From the NCBI GenBank assembly GCA_013177795.1, contig JABLXY010000003.1, positions 413,244 through 477,243 on the forward strand: a stretch of 64,000 nucleotides of DNA, given 5' to 3'. Shown here one piece after another: positions 24,713-32,740 of this stretch; position 1 is the stretch's first letter; each line of letters starts with the position of its first letter. The DNA is from Syntrophaceae bacterium (lineage in GTDB: Bacteria; Desulfobacterota; Syntrophia; Syntrophales; UBA2192). A program made the translations under genes and the position numbers. The notes beneath the pieces were generated by a model. It saw only the letters and a list, made by a program, of their open reading frames with translations, made no database searches and was not told the origin of the DNA.

Positions 24713-25609
24713 TTACCGCTCCTTCGGGGGCTCCGGGCCGTAGTAGGTGACCTTGGCGTCCTTCATCGACTTCTCGAGGAAGGCGTTGAGCCGCTCCTGC
24801 TGGATGGACTGCGTGGCCCGGGCCTTGACCTGCTCCTTGACGGACTCGTAGGGCTGCTGCTCGGCGGCCTTGCGCTCCTCCTGCTTGATGATGTGGTAGC
24901 CGAACTCCGTCTCGACCACGCCGCTCAGCTCCCCCGGTTTCAGGGCGAAGGCCGCCTGCTCGAAGGTGCCCACCATGCTGCCCTGCGTGAAGAAGCCCAG
25001 GTCGCCGCCCTTGGCCTTGGAGCCGGGGTCGTCGGAGTTCTCCTGGGCGAGCTTGGCAAAGTCCTCGCCCGCTTTCGCCTTTGCGAGGATCTCCTCGGCC
25101 TTTTTCCGTGCCGCTTTCTTGTCGTCCTCCTTCGCGTCGGGCTTGACGCTCACGAGGATGTGCCGCGCCCTGACCATCTCGGGGTTCTCGAACTCCTTCT
25201 TGTGCGCGTCGTAGTAGGCCTGGAAATCCTTTTCGGTGAGGTTGATCTTGCCGATGATCTCCTTCTGGACATAGGTCCTGGCCAGGTACTCGTCGCGCAT
25301 GATCTCGATCTGCTTCCTGACGGCGGGGTTCTTGTCGATGCCCTTCTTCCGGGCAACGTCGGACACGACCATGATGCTCGCGAGGTTCCGCACGAGGACC
25401 TCCTCCATCCGGGGATCGGCCTTGATCATGGCCTGCTGGTTTTCCGGGTAGAGGCCCGTGTAGGCCTCGATGTCGCTCCGGGTGATCTCCTTGTTGCCGA
25501 CCTTCGCAAGCACGTCCTTCTTCGCCTTCTCCGCCGCCGGGGCGACGGCGACGGTCAGGGCGAACAAGACCATGATGACTGCAAGAGCGCCTGCCGAAAT
25601 TTTTCTCAT
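24713..25609 (-). CDS. Secreted peptidyl-prolyl cis-trans isomerase (PrsA/SurA-like parvulin)
   Basis: A 298-aa exported foldase. Residues 1-25 are a signal peptide (MRKISAGALAVIMVLFALTV, then AVAPAAE). A SurA_N-like helical region follows. The parvulin domain (about 150-265) has RARHILVSV, GDLGFFTQGSMVGTFEQAAF and TEFGYHIIKQEER. It should assist folding of periplasmic or outer-membrane proteins. The ATG at 25609 has AAAGGAG upstream; the frame extends to 25858 without family similarity. There is no lipobox, so it is soluble and periplasmic. Confidence 0.93.
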   Translation of the reverse strand: MRKISAGALAVIMVLFALTVAVAPAAEKAKKDVLAKVGNKEITRSDIEAYTGLYPENQQAMIKADPRMEEVLVRNLASIMVVSDVARKKGIDKNPAVRKQIEIMRDEYLARTYVQKEIIGKINLTEKDFQAYYDAHKKEFENPEMVRARHILVSVKPDAKEDDKKAARKKAEEILAKAKAGEDFAKLAQENSDDPGSKAKGGDLGFFTQGSMVGTFEQAAFALKPGELSGVVETEFGYHIIKQEERKAAEQQPYESVKEQVKARATQSIQQERLNAFLEKSMKDAKVTYYGPEPPKER

Positions 25610-25843
25610 TTCCGTTTCTCCTTTTCTCGGGTTGCCTCGGGCCATCGGTACGCCCGCAGGGGGTTTGCAATTTGCTAACGTTACCACAGGGCCCTGAAAA
25701 CAGAAAATTTTTTTTGCGTCCCGGGCCCCGGTTTTCCCTGCATGGATCGTACCGCGCCCGCTGCGCCCGAAGATCGCGCGACAGGGCGGGGCCTTCTGTG
25801 CTATGGTGGGCCTACAGCCGACGGGCCGGTCCAGGGAGGGCGC

Positions 25844-26122
25844 ATGAAACGGCAACACGACACCCGGATGCTCCGGTTTTTCATGACGGGGACGGCCCTT
25901 CTCTTCATCGCGGCCAGTTTGTCCCTGTCCGGCATCGACCTTTTCCTCGCGGTCCAGGGGGCCGCCCTCGTCCTCGGGGGACTGACGCTCGTCTCGCTCT
26001 TCAGGCGCTACCGCGGCCTGGACCTCTTCTCGGCCGCTTCGATCTACGTCCTCTACATCCTGATGATTGCGCTGTTTTCCCCCGGCTTCGTCAAGACACT
26101 CGCTGCATACCTGGCGAAGTAG
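25844..26122 (+). CDS. Small membrane protein, 92 aa, paralogue of the next gene
   Basis: Unrecognised. It has two to three hydrophobic segments (MLRFFMTGTALLFIAASLSL, AVQGAALVLGGLTLVSLF, SIYVLYILMIALF). The segment GAALVLGGLTLVSLFRRY matches GALIVGGMTIVSLKQKY of the next gene, and LMIALFSPGFVKTLAAYL matches ALVALFTSPVAEAIKNLL, so the two are paralogues. The ATG at 25844 follows GGGAGGG. A TATGGT -10-like site preceded by GCGACA at 18 bp lies about 40 bp upstream. Confidence 0.65.
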   Translation: MKRQHDTRMLRFFMTGTALLFIAASLSLSGIDLFLAVQGAALVLGGLTLVSLFRRYRGLDLFSAASIYVLYILMIALFSPGFVKTLAAYLAK

Positions 26123-26397
26123 CCGACAGCAGGGCTCGCCGCCCTCTCCTTCCGTCTTTTTGCGCTTGCGCCCCGTGCCGGATGCCTTTTTGATGTTTCG
26201 TTCATCCCGCGTTGAACGTTCCGTTCAAAAGAGGGCCTCCCGAGGCGCCCTGCAGGCCTCGCCGCCATCGCCTGCACACCGGCATTTCTTTCGTGAATCC
26301 ATGCACTTGCAAACTATCTGCCTTCCCCTCTCCATCCTGGCACGCTCCTTTCTATGGTATCGGGCAACAAAACAAAAACACCGAGGAGGACCTGACC

Positions 26398-26670
26398 ATG
26401 AAAAAGACGCTTTCCACCCTGATTCTTTCCGCCGTCGTCGTTCTGATCACCGCCGGATTTGCCTTCGCCGAGTACGCGGCAGCCGGGGCGGGCAACTTCC
26501 CCTACTTCCACCTGGGGGCCCTGATCGTGGGCGGCATGACGATCGTATCGCTCAAGCAGAAGTACGAGAAGCTCTACCTCAGCGAGGCGGTGGGCAGCTT
26601 TGCGATGTACGCGGCGCTGGTGGCGCTCTTCACGAGCCCGGTGGCCGAGGCGATCAAGAATCTGCTGTAA
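26398..26670 (+). CDS. Small membrane protein with signal-like N-terminus, 90 aa
   Basis: Unrecognised. The N-terminus MKKTLSTLILSAVVVLITAG followed by FAFAEYAAA looks like a cleavable signal peptide. Two further hydrophobic stretches follow (GALIVGGMTIVSL and SFAMYAALVALF). GAGGAGG precedes the ATG. It is paralogous to the 25844 gene and 98 bp upstream of an AtpZ/AtpI-like gene. Its AT-rich leader (26150-26395) has an inverted GAACGTTCCGTTC patch but no clear operator. The group may act together in the membrane; this is inference from position only. Confidence 0.7.
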   Translation: MKKTLSTLILSAVVVLITAGFAFAEYAAAGAGNFPYFHLGALIVGGMTIVSLKQKYEKLYLSEAVGSFAMYAALVALFTSPVAEAIKNLL

Positions 26671-26673
26671 GAG

Positions 26674-26715
26674 ACAGGCACTAGGCATCAGGCGTCAGTC
26701 TTCAGGAAGCAGCAG
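26674..26715. repeat. Heptamer patch after a stop codon (F2)
   Basis: ACAGGCA, CTAGGCA, TCAGGCG, TCAGTCT, TCAGGAA and GCAGCAG run in 7-nt phase, starting 3 bp after the TAA of the 90-aa gene. Confidence 0.4.
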
Positions 26716-26768
26716 GCGCAAGGCAAAAGAGGCACGGAGTCCCGAGCGCGAGACAGGAGGCAGGGGCC

Positions 26769-27020
26769 ATGGCAGCGCAGGTGAAGGCAAGAGTTCGGCA
26801 GATCGACTTCTCGCATATTCTGGTGATCGGTTCCTGGGGGTTTGCGATCGTGATTGCCTCGATGCTGGCGCTGTACATGGGGTACCTGCTGGACGAGATG
26901 CTGCGGACGCCGTCGACGTTCATGCTGGGGCTGTTCTTCCTGGCGCTTCTGCTGTGCATCGGGCGGCTCTACAAGGATGCCTGGGACCGTGTGGGCAGGG
27001 AGAAGAAGGCTCGGGGCTAG
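26769..27020 (+). CDS. AtpZ/AtpI-like small membrane protein, 83 aa
   Basis: Two membrane helices (ILVIGSWGFAIVIASMLALY and TFMLGLFFLALLLCIGRLY) are joined by the motif MGYLLDEMLRTPS. This is the layout of the ATPase_gene1/AtpZ family, which accompanies F-type ATPase operons and may form a small cation channel. No ATPase genes are in the window, so the assignment rests on helix spacing and the GYLLDE motif. GACAGGAGG upstream of the ATG is a good ribosome-binding site. It is last in a set of three small membrane genes and ends at a strong terminator. Confidence 0.65.
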   Translation: MAAQVKARVRQIDFSHILVIGSWGFAIVIASMLALYMGYLLDEMLRTPSTFMLGLFFLALLLCIGRLYKDAWDRVGREKKARG

Positions 27021-27098
27021 AGGCCCGGGGAGCCGAGGGAAACGGAACCCGCGACAGACGAAACAGCCGAGACAGACCGCAGAAGGTCCTCCTGAAAG

Positions 27099-27135
27099 AA
27101 AAAGCCCCCTCCCGTCCGGGATGGGGGCTTTTTTT
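27099..27135. terminator. Bidirectional rho-independent terminator
   Basis: AAAAAGCCCCC (27099-27109) pairs with GGGGGCTTTTT (27123-27133), followed by more T on both strands. It separates the convergent AtpZ-like and DnaJ-like genes. Confidence 0.92.
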
Positions 27136-27163
27136 ACGTTCAGATTGGGAGAGGCCGGGGGGA

Positions 27164-27799
27164 TCAGCGGTTGAAGGCCGTACCCTCGGGCGAGACGAGA
27201 AGGTCCTCCTTCCGGGGACTGGCGGCTTTCCCGTCCGGGCCCTGCGGAGCCGATCCGCCGGCCGTGAGCAGGCGGTCCTTTCGGAGCCGGAGCCGGTTCT
27301 CTTCGATCTGGTCGACGCCCAGGGCGCTGATCGCCAGCATCCCCGTGTCGAGGCGTTCGACCCAGCCCTTGGACTTCAGGTACCAGAGGTGGAACTCCAC
27401 GAGTTCGTAAGGCTTGCCGAGGAGGCGGGCCATCTCGTAATCGCCCAGTCCCGGGCTCTTCGGGTTGCGCCGCCGCTGGACGTAGAGGATCGAGAGAAGG
27501 CTCTCGCGGGTCTCCCGGTCGTCGCCGAAGGCGGTCCCGTCGCCCGCCTCGGAGGCGATCTTCCACTTGCGGTTCCAGTAGTCCTGGTACTTGACGTCGT
27601 AGCCGGCCCGCGCCTTGGGGTCGGAGAGAACCTGATGCGCTTCCACCACCAGGCGGAACCGTTCGGGGTCCGCCGACTCCCGGTTGTCGGGGTGCAGCTT
27701 CTTGGCCAGGTGCCGGAAAACGCGCTCCACCGTGTCGGTGTCGGCGTTCGGGCTCAGCTGCAGCAGCTCGTAGTAATCGACGAAGCCCGTGTCGTTCAC
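27164..27799 (-). CDS. DnaJ-domain protein
   Basis: A 211-aa protein with an N-terminal J domain: DYYELLQLSPNADTDTVERV and the invariant HPD in LAKKLHPDN near residue 37. No zinc finger or DnaJ C-domain is present. The middle (about 110-165) looks like a small helical or winged-helix module (YEMARLLGKPYELVEFHLWY). It may therefore recruit DnaK to a specific partner. The GTG start at 27799 follows GGAAAGG; the frame is open further upstream to 27958 but that part does not resemble a J domain. It is a separate unit upstream of the bidirectional terminator. Confidence 0.82.
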   Translation of the reverse strand: MNDTGFVDYYELLQLSPNADTDTVERVFRHLAKKLHPDNRESADPERFRLVVEAHQVLSDPKARAGYDVKYQDYWNRKWKIASEAGDGTAFGDDRETRESLLSILYVQRRRNPKSPGLGDYEMARLLGKPYELVEFHLWYLKSKGWVERLDTGMLAISALGVDQIEENRLRLRKDRLLTAGGSAPQGPDGKAASPRKEDLLVSPEGTAFNR

Positions 27800-27992
27800 G
27801 AAAAACCCCTTTCCGGGTCGCCCGCGCCGCTCATCGGGGCAGGGTCGCGAACCGGCCCGGCCCCCTTGAGGGCGCACGGCAGACCATCGATGGTTGCGGA
27901 CGGGGAAAAAGAGCAGCAAACCATGTGCCAAACGCGGCCGGCAGCGCAAGAAATGCACAGGACGGCTTCGAAAACCCGCCGCCCCGGGCCGT

Positions 27993-30671
27993 CTACACGA
28001 TCGGCTCGCCTCCGTTGATGCGCTCGTAGGCGCGGATGTAGGCGGCGATCATGTTCTCGAGGCGGTAGCGCTGGCGGGCCTCGCGCATGATCCGCTTGAG
28101 CTGGGGCTCGCGGACCTCGGCCGGGCGCCGGTGGAAGCGCACGCTGTTCTCGAGGCCGTACCAGAGCCCGCGGGCGTCGTAGTCCCGGAACAAGAAGCCG
28201 TTTCCCACGTCCTGGGGCGCCCCCGCGATCTTGAGGCGCAGCTCGCGGATCTTGTCGTGGTAGCCGCCCGTGTCGCGGTTCGTGGCCGTGGCGCCGAAGA
28301 TGTTGCCCACCTGGTCGATCTGGCCGCAGGGTTCGTAGAGCGACGCCCCGAAGACGTCGCTCGCGGCGGCATACCCCAGCATGCAGAGCTCCTCGGTGAA
28401 GGGCTGGTAAGCGATGCGCCCCCCCGAGGCGTAGGCGATGCGCCCCAGGATCTCCGGGTGGGTCCGGTCGCTGCCCACGCCGTCTCCCACGATGGCGATC
28501 TGGACGTCGGGGTGATCCGAGCAGAAGGGCCCTGCCACCTGTTCCAGCAGCTCCACCCCTTTCTGCGTGGGGTCGAGGCGCGAGGGCCAGAACAGCAGGA
28601 TCGCGTCGGGCTCGACGTTGAGGCCCAGCCGCTTCTGGAACTCGACGCGGTTGATCCGCTTGGCCCTGAGGACGTCATCGTCGGGCCCGTATTTCTCGAC
28701 GCAGTACTCGCACCGTTCCGGGTACATGTAGGCGGGCGGCGCGTTCATGATCGCGATGGCCGAGCCGTGGAAGTACTTGGCCTTGACCTCGGTCCGCACG
28801 CCGGGCGGCACGATGGGCCTGTCCATGAAGTAGTCGTAGACCACCTCCTTGAGGAACTGCTCGCCCACGAAGTTGATCAGGGTGGCGTTCTTGATGGCCG
28901 TGGCCTGGCTGTCGACGCAGCGCCTGCCGTATTCCTCCGAGTAGTAGATGTTCTCGGAGAAGTCCTCCATGTCGACGCCGAAGAGCATGTCCAGTGGGAT
29001 GTGGCCCGTGAAGACGTTGTGGACCGTGTGCAGGACGGGGACCCCGCGGGCCTTGAGGTAGGCGTTGATGATCCCGCCCGCCATCCAGTCGTGGGTGTGG
29101 ACGATCAGCCTGCCGCCGTGGCGGGCGCTCACGCCCTTGATGACGTTGTTGACGATCTCGCGCTGGAACTCGGCGGCGTTGAGCAGGGGGTTGCCGCCGT
29201 AGGCGCTCAGCAGATCGGAAAAGACGCCCGAGCTGACGAGGTGGATCTTCTCGGGGTCGATCCTGTAGCGCATCTCCCGCCACTGCTGCGCGCTGAGCCT
29301 GGACTCCCGCTGGAAACGCTTCTTGAGGTTCAGCAGCGCGAGGTGGACGTCGACGCCCCGCTCCGTCAGGCCCTCGCACAGGGCCGAGATGACCTCGCCC
29401 TGCCCGCCGCTCTTGCCGGAGATGTACTTGGCGAGCCCACCCAGATCCTCGGGGAGCCGGCCCGTTTCGGGCGTCACGATGAGAACGGCGGGCTTTTCCT
29501 TGCGCGTGAGGATCTCGAAGCGGAAGATGGTGACCGTGAGGATGTCGATCTTCCGGGTCAGGATGTGCACGGCGCTGGCAAGCGATGCGCCGTAAGGGTT
29601 CGCGTAGCTGCTCAGGGACGTCTCCCGGCCCGTGGGCCGGTGGATGTAAAACAGGTGATCCGCCGCGGTGAGGTGGCGCCAGTGCGTCAGCAGCTCGCCG
29701 CCCGCCTTCCTGGCGATGTCCTCCATCTTCTCGATATCCCGGAAGAGGTCGAGCTGGGCGGGGTCGTCGAGCCACCCCCCCGTCTGCGCCTCCATCGAGG
29801 CCGCGTCGGCTTGCGGCGCCGGGATCTCGAGGACCGGGCAGCCTTCGGCCTCGACGCTCCGGGCCACTTCCGCCGGCGTGACGACCTCGATGCCCGGGAA
29901 CTCCGGCAGCGCCTCGGCCAGCCTTCGCCAGAAGTCGTGCATCCCCGGCGCCCCGGCGCCCGGTGAGCCGAGGGTCTCCATGTTGTAGCCGAGAAGGAGG
30001 ACCCCTTCTGCGCTTGCGGCGATGCGCTCGAGGTACGCCCGGGGCCCGGGTTCGCCCTGCACGGCGTAGGCACCGATCGCATCGCTGAGCTCGCGGTCCC
30101 TCGGGATCAGGAGAAGCCTCGACCCGGCGGCCCGGCACACCCCGCCCGCGCCGCCCGTCTCGCACAGCATGGCCGTGTAGCCCATGTCGGCGACGACGGC
30201 GGCGATGTCCCGGTTGCAGATCAGGTCCGTGTTGCAGAAGGACGTGGGCCGTGTCCCGAAATGCTTGGCCAGCCGGTCGCGGTGCAGGGAGACCTGGTCC
30301 CGGAATTCCTGCTTGCGCGGGTCCTCGAAGAGGCTCACCAGCGAGTGGTAGTGCGTCTCGTCGAGGAACTCGACCCTCGCGCCGTCCCGCCCGGCATCGA
30401 GGAGGTCCTGGAGGGCCCTGATGACCTCGCTCTGGTAGAGGTCCGCCTGATCGAGGAAGGTTCCCGAGACACTGACGGCCGCCTTGAAATCGGGGCAGCG
30501 CCCGACCAGCTCCGCAAGCGTCCGGATGGCGGGCAGATAGAACCGGGCCGCCTTGTCCGCGAAGAATACCCGGTTCCGCTCGTCCCAGAGGAACTTGTCG
30601 CGCTCCGGGTGGAGCAGGCAGGGGTGGTGGAGCTGGAAATAGAAGATCACGGACACCATCGGGCGCTTCAT
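27993..30671 (-). CDS. GH57-like domain fused to glycogen/starch-synthase-type glycosyltransferase
   Basis: An 892-aa fusion. Residues about 1-270 resemble a GH57 alpha-amylase (FYFQLHHPCLL for the HQP motif, CNTDLICNRDIAAVVADMGY, LLLGYNMETLG). Residues about 400-885 are a GT-B synthase: GGLAKYISGKSGGQGEVISA in place of KTGGLGDV, HTHDWMAGG, PSRLDPTQKGVELLEQVAGP, and a late SLYEPCGQIDQVG block. Compared with GH57 motifs as I recall them, the nucleophile position (NTELIY) reads NTDLIC and the acid position (DYETFG) reads YNMETLG. The hydrolase half may be inactive or altered. It probably works in glycogen-like polymer metabolism with the transglutaminase-like gene 34 bp upstream. Confidence 0.88.
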   Translation of the reverse strand: MKRPMVSVIFYFQLHHPCLLHPERDKFLWDERNRVFFADKAARFYLPAIRTLAELVGRCPDFKAAVSVSGTFLDQADLYQSEVIRALQDLLDAGRDGARVEFLDETHYHSLVSLFEDPRKQEFRDQVSLHRDRLAKHFGTRPTSFCNTDLICNRDIAAVVADMGYTAMLCETGGAGGVCRAAGSRLLLIPRDRELSDAIGAYAVQGEPGPRAYLERIAASAEGVLLLGYNMETLGSPGAGAPGMHDFWRRLAEALPEFPGIEVVTPAEVARSVEAEGCPVLEIPAPQADAASMEAQTGGWLDDPAQLDLFRDIEKMEDIARKAGGELLTHWRHLTAADHLFYIHRPTGRETSLSSYANPYGASLASAVHILTRKIDILTVTIFRFEILTRKEKPAVLIVTPETGRLPEDLGGLAKYISGKSGGQGEVISALCEGLTERGVDVHLALLNLKKRFQRESRLSAQQWREMRYRIDPEKIHLVSSGVFSDLLSAYGGNPLLNAAEFQREIVNNVIKGVSARHGGRLIVHTHDWMAGGIINAYLKARGVPVLHTVHNVFTGHIPLDMLFGVDMEDFSENIYYSEEYGRRCVDSQATAIKNATLINFVGEQFLKEVVYDYFMDRPIVPPGVRTEVKAKYFHGSAIAIMNAPPAYMYPERCEYCVEKYGPDDDVLRAKRINRVEFQKRLGLNVEPDAILLFWPSRLDPTQKGVELLEQVAGPFCSDHPDVQIAIVGDGVGSDRTHPEILGRIAYASGGRIAYQPFTEELCMLGYAAASDVFGASLYEPCGQIDQVGNIFGATATNRDTGGYHDKIRELRLKIAGAPQDVGNGFLFRDYDARGLWYGLENSVRFHRRPAEVREPQLKRIMREARQRYRLENMIAAYIRAYERINGGEPIV

Positions 30672-30705
30672 CCTTGCCGGTTGTCGAGCCGCGGGCGGGG
30701 ACGGC

Positions 30706-31413
30706 TCAGGGCCGGTCGTTGCCCGGGGCGGCCGCTTCCTTCATCGCTTCCCGCTCGAAGTCGCCGCCGACGGGGGTGCCCCCCACGGGGAAAAAATCGG
30801 GATAGTGCCGCTGCATGGCCTCGACGATCCGCTCGAACGGTACGTCGGCAAAGGCCCCGTGGTCCCGCAGGTACTGCATGTGACGCCGGCCCCGGCTGTC
30901 GAACTCGTGAAAGAGACAATCCGACGTGCCGTCGAACTCCAGCGGCCTGACGCCGAACTTCTCGCAGAGGCTCATGTTGAAGGTCGGCGTGACCTTGAGC
31001 CATCGGCCGTCCAGGAACAGCTCGGAATAGCCGTGGTAAACGAATTCGTCGGTTTTCATGAGCCGGCGGAGCCTCTCCGTGCTCAGGTGGTTCTTCACGT
31101 CGGCAAACCCCACCCGCGCGGGAATCCCGGTCGCGCGGGCGACGGCGGCCAGGGCGATGGCCTTCGCCACGCAGTAGCCGCGTCTCTTGCCGATGATCAC
31201 GCTGGCCTTGAAGGCGTCGGGCACGAGCTCGATGTTGTAGGGGTCGTAAATGAGTTCATCGCGGACGGCGCGGAAGAGGCTCACGGCCCTCTCCGCTGCC
31301 GTTTGTCCCCTTGCCCGGGTCCGGGCGAAGTCGACGACGGTGCCGGATGCCGAATCGATGTAGAACGTCGGCTGAAGAAAGGGACGGAGATCTTCCGGAG
31401 CCTGCGCTTCCAT
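30706..31413 (-). CDS. Transglutaminase-like cysteine-protease-fold protein
   Basis: A 235-aa protein with the transglutaminase-like core. The catalytic Cys is in IGKRRGYCVAKAIALAAVAR, followed by GIPARVGFADVKNHLS, and the His is in YHGYSELFLDGRWLKVTPTF. The third residue, usually Asp, aligns with Asn in TPTFN. Members of this family act as peptidases or amidases. The ATG at 31413 opens MEAQAPEDLRPF; the ribosome-binding site is weak (GGGGG at 7 nt, AAGGAGA further away). No signal peptide is seen. It lies directly upstream of the GH57/glycosyltransferase fusion on the same strand. Confidence 0.82.
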   Translation of the reverse strand: MEAQAPEDLRPFLQPTFYIDSASGTVVDFARTRARGQTAAERAVSLFRAVRDELIYDPYNIELVPDAFKASVIIGKRRGYCVAKAIALAAVARATGIPARVGFADVKNHLSTERLRRLMKTDEFVYHGYSELFLDGRWLKVTPTFNMSLCEKFGVRPLEFDGTSDCLFHEFDSRGRRHMQYLRDHGAFADVPFERIVEAMQRHYPDFFPVGGTPVGGDFEREAMKEAAAPGNDRP

Positions 31414-31702
31414 GCGAACCCCCTGTGCTCTCCTTGTTCCTTCCCGGAAGGGAAGTCTTGGTTGACGGGGCATGTCCCTCGGTCTTGCCCGCGGCGTTCG
31501 GGCTCCCGACTCCCGGCCGGCGGCTGCCATGCCCGAAGGCCCCGGCGAGACCGCCACAGGCAAGATAACGCAGTTCGGAAATCCATTCAAGGGTTTAAAC
31601 ATCCGGAGGGGCGGGGGACCAACGGGTAAAAGGCAAGAAAAAGCCTGCCTCGAGCGAGACAGGCCGTTGAAAGGGGGTTATGTGTTACGGATACATGATG
31701 GC

Positions 31703-32317
31703 TTCATTCATGGAAGGGAGCGTCGTCGGTCCCCTCCATGAACGAATAGGAGAGAGGTAGATGACAGAGAGAGTACGGTTGCCGTCCTGGGGACGGGTTC
31801 TTTCTTTTCGGTCCCTGCCGCCCTCTTCCGGTTTTTGGATTCATTCATGGAGGGGAGCGTCGTTGGTCCCCTCCATGAACGAATAGGAGAGAGGTAGATG
31901 ACAGAGAGAGTACGGTTGCCGTCCTGGGGACGGGTTCTTTCTTTTCGGTCCCTGCCGCCTCTTCCGGTTTTGGATTCATTCATGGAGGGGAGCGTCGTTG
32001 GTCCCCTCCATGAACGAATAGGAGAGAGGTAGATGACAGAGAGAGTACGGTTGCCGTCCTGGGGACGGGTTCTTTCTTTTCGGTCCCTGCCGCCCTCTTC
32101 CGGTTTGGATTCATTCATGGAGGGGAGCGTCGTTGGTCCCCTCCATGAACGAATAGGAGAGAGGTAGATGACAGAGAGAGTACGGTTGCCGTCCTGGGGA
32201 CGGGTTCTTTCTTTTCGGTCCCTGCCGCCCTCCTCCGGTTTTGGATTCATTCATGGAGGGGAGCGTCGTTGGTCCCCTCCATGAACGAATAGGAGAGAGG
32301 TAGATGACAGAGAGAGT
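31703..32317. repeat. Tandem array of a 135-137 bp unit, about 4.5 copies
   Basis: The landmark TCATTCATGG recurs at 31704, 31841, 31976, 32111 and 32247 (periods 137, 135, 135, 136). Copies are near-identical and differ mainly in homopolymer length (GTTTTTGG, GTTTTGG, GGTTTGG). Each holds a long stem, TTCATGGAGGGGA against TCCCCTCCATGAA with a 10-nt loop (31844-31879 in copy 2), and a second hairpin CCGTCC-TGG-GGACGG. The last copy is cut after GACAGAGAGAGT. Frame-shifting length differences mean no reading frame is kept between copies. It is not a CRISPR: there are no unique spacers. Confidence 0.9.
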
Positions 32318-32342
32318 TCTATCTGTGCCCGCAGGCTTTTTT

Positions 32343-32498
32343 TCAAGAGCGGCCCTCGGCCTTGGACTTGCCGAGGAGCTTTTCGTAGTAGAAACGGTTT
32401 TCCGTCGAACCCGACATCAGTCGCGGCTTCCTCGCATTGCGGATCTGACGGTCGAACCAGAACCTGAAATTCACTGTGGAAGCCTTTTTGCTGTTCAT
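32343..32498 (-). CDS. Orphan small basic protein, 51 aa
   Basis: Unrecognised. The frame ATG 32498 to TGA 32343 gives MNSKKASTVNFRFWFDRQIR, NARKPRLMSGSTENRFYYEK, LLGKSKAEGRS. It is strongly basic, has no membrane segment, and is followed directly by the tandem array in the direction of transcription. GGCAAGAAAG lies upstream but is a poor ribosome-binding site. Surrounding DNA (32500-32740) is clearly less GC-rich than the window, which suggests transfer or a relic. It could be the stump of a longer gene. Confidence 0.45.
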   Translation of the reverse strand: MNSKKASTVNFRFWFDRQIRNARKPRLMSGSTENRFYYEKLLGKSKAEGRS

Positions 32499-32636
32499 GG
32501 TGTCTTTCTTGCCTCGATTCCCTGAACTTGGTTAGGCGCTTTATACCCCATGGAAACGCCTCGTTGAATCGGAGCAAGTCTGATTTTCCTGTCAGAGAGA
32601 CACCTACAATCGAGTCCAAATTCATCTTACATAATG

Positions 32637-32667
32637 GCAGATTGTTCCTCTGTGCGGAACAATCTGC
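32637..32667. promoter_or_regulatory. Perfect 12-bp inverted repeat
   Basis: GCAGATTGTTCC (32637-32648) and GGAACAATCTGC (32656-32667) are exact inverse complements around 7 nt. It sits in the AT-rich gap between the CBS gene end (32741) and the 51-aa gene start (32498). No T-run follows on either strand, so an operator or RNA stem-loop is likelier than a terminator. Confidence 0.5.
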
Positions 32668-32740
32668 ATTCAATTTATACACTCTCATTCGAAAAAGCAA
32701 GGGGTATGACGGAAAAAATTCTACGGATGGGAAAGTCGAA

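Noticed and set aside
26337-26354. Sigma-54 promoter before the 90-aa small membrane gene (CTGGCACG-N4-TTTCT)
   Set aside because: The -12 element reads TC in place of the near-invariant GC, so the match is insufficient.
31708-32250. Repetitive 180-aa protein encoded by the tandem array on the minus strand
   Set aside because: Unit lengths of 135, 136 and 137 bp shift the frame between copies, so the repeated peptide is not maintained. There is no credible ribosome-binding site.
31703-32317. CRISPR array
   Set aside because: Units of 135-137 bp are repeated almost whole, with no short repeat and unique spacer pattern and no cas genes nearby.
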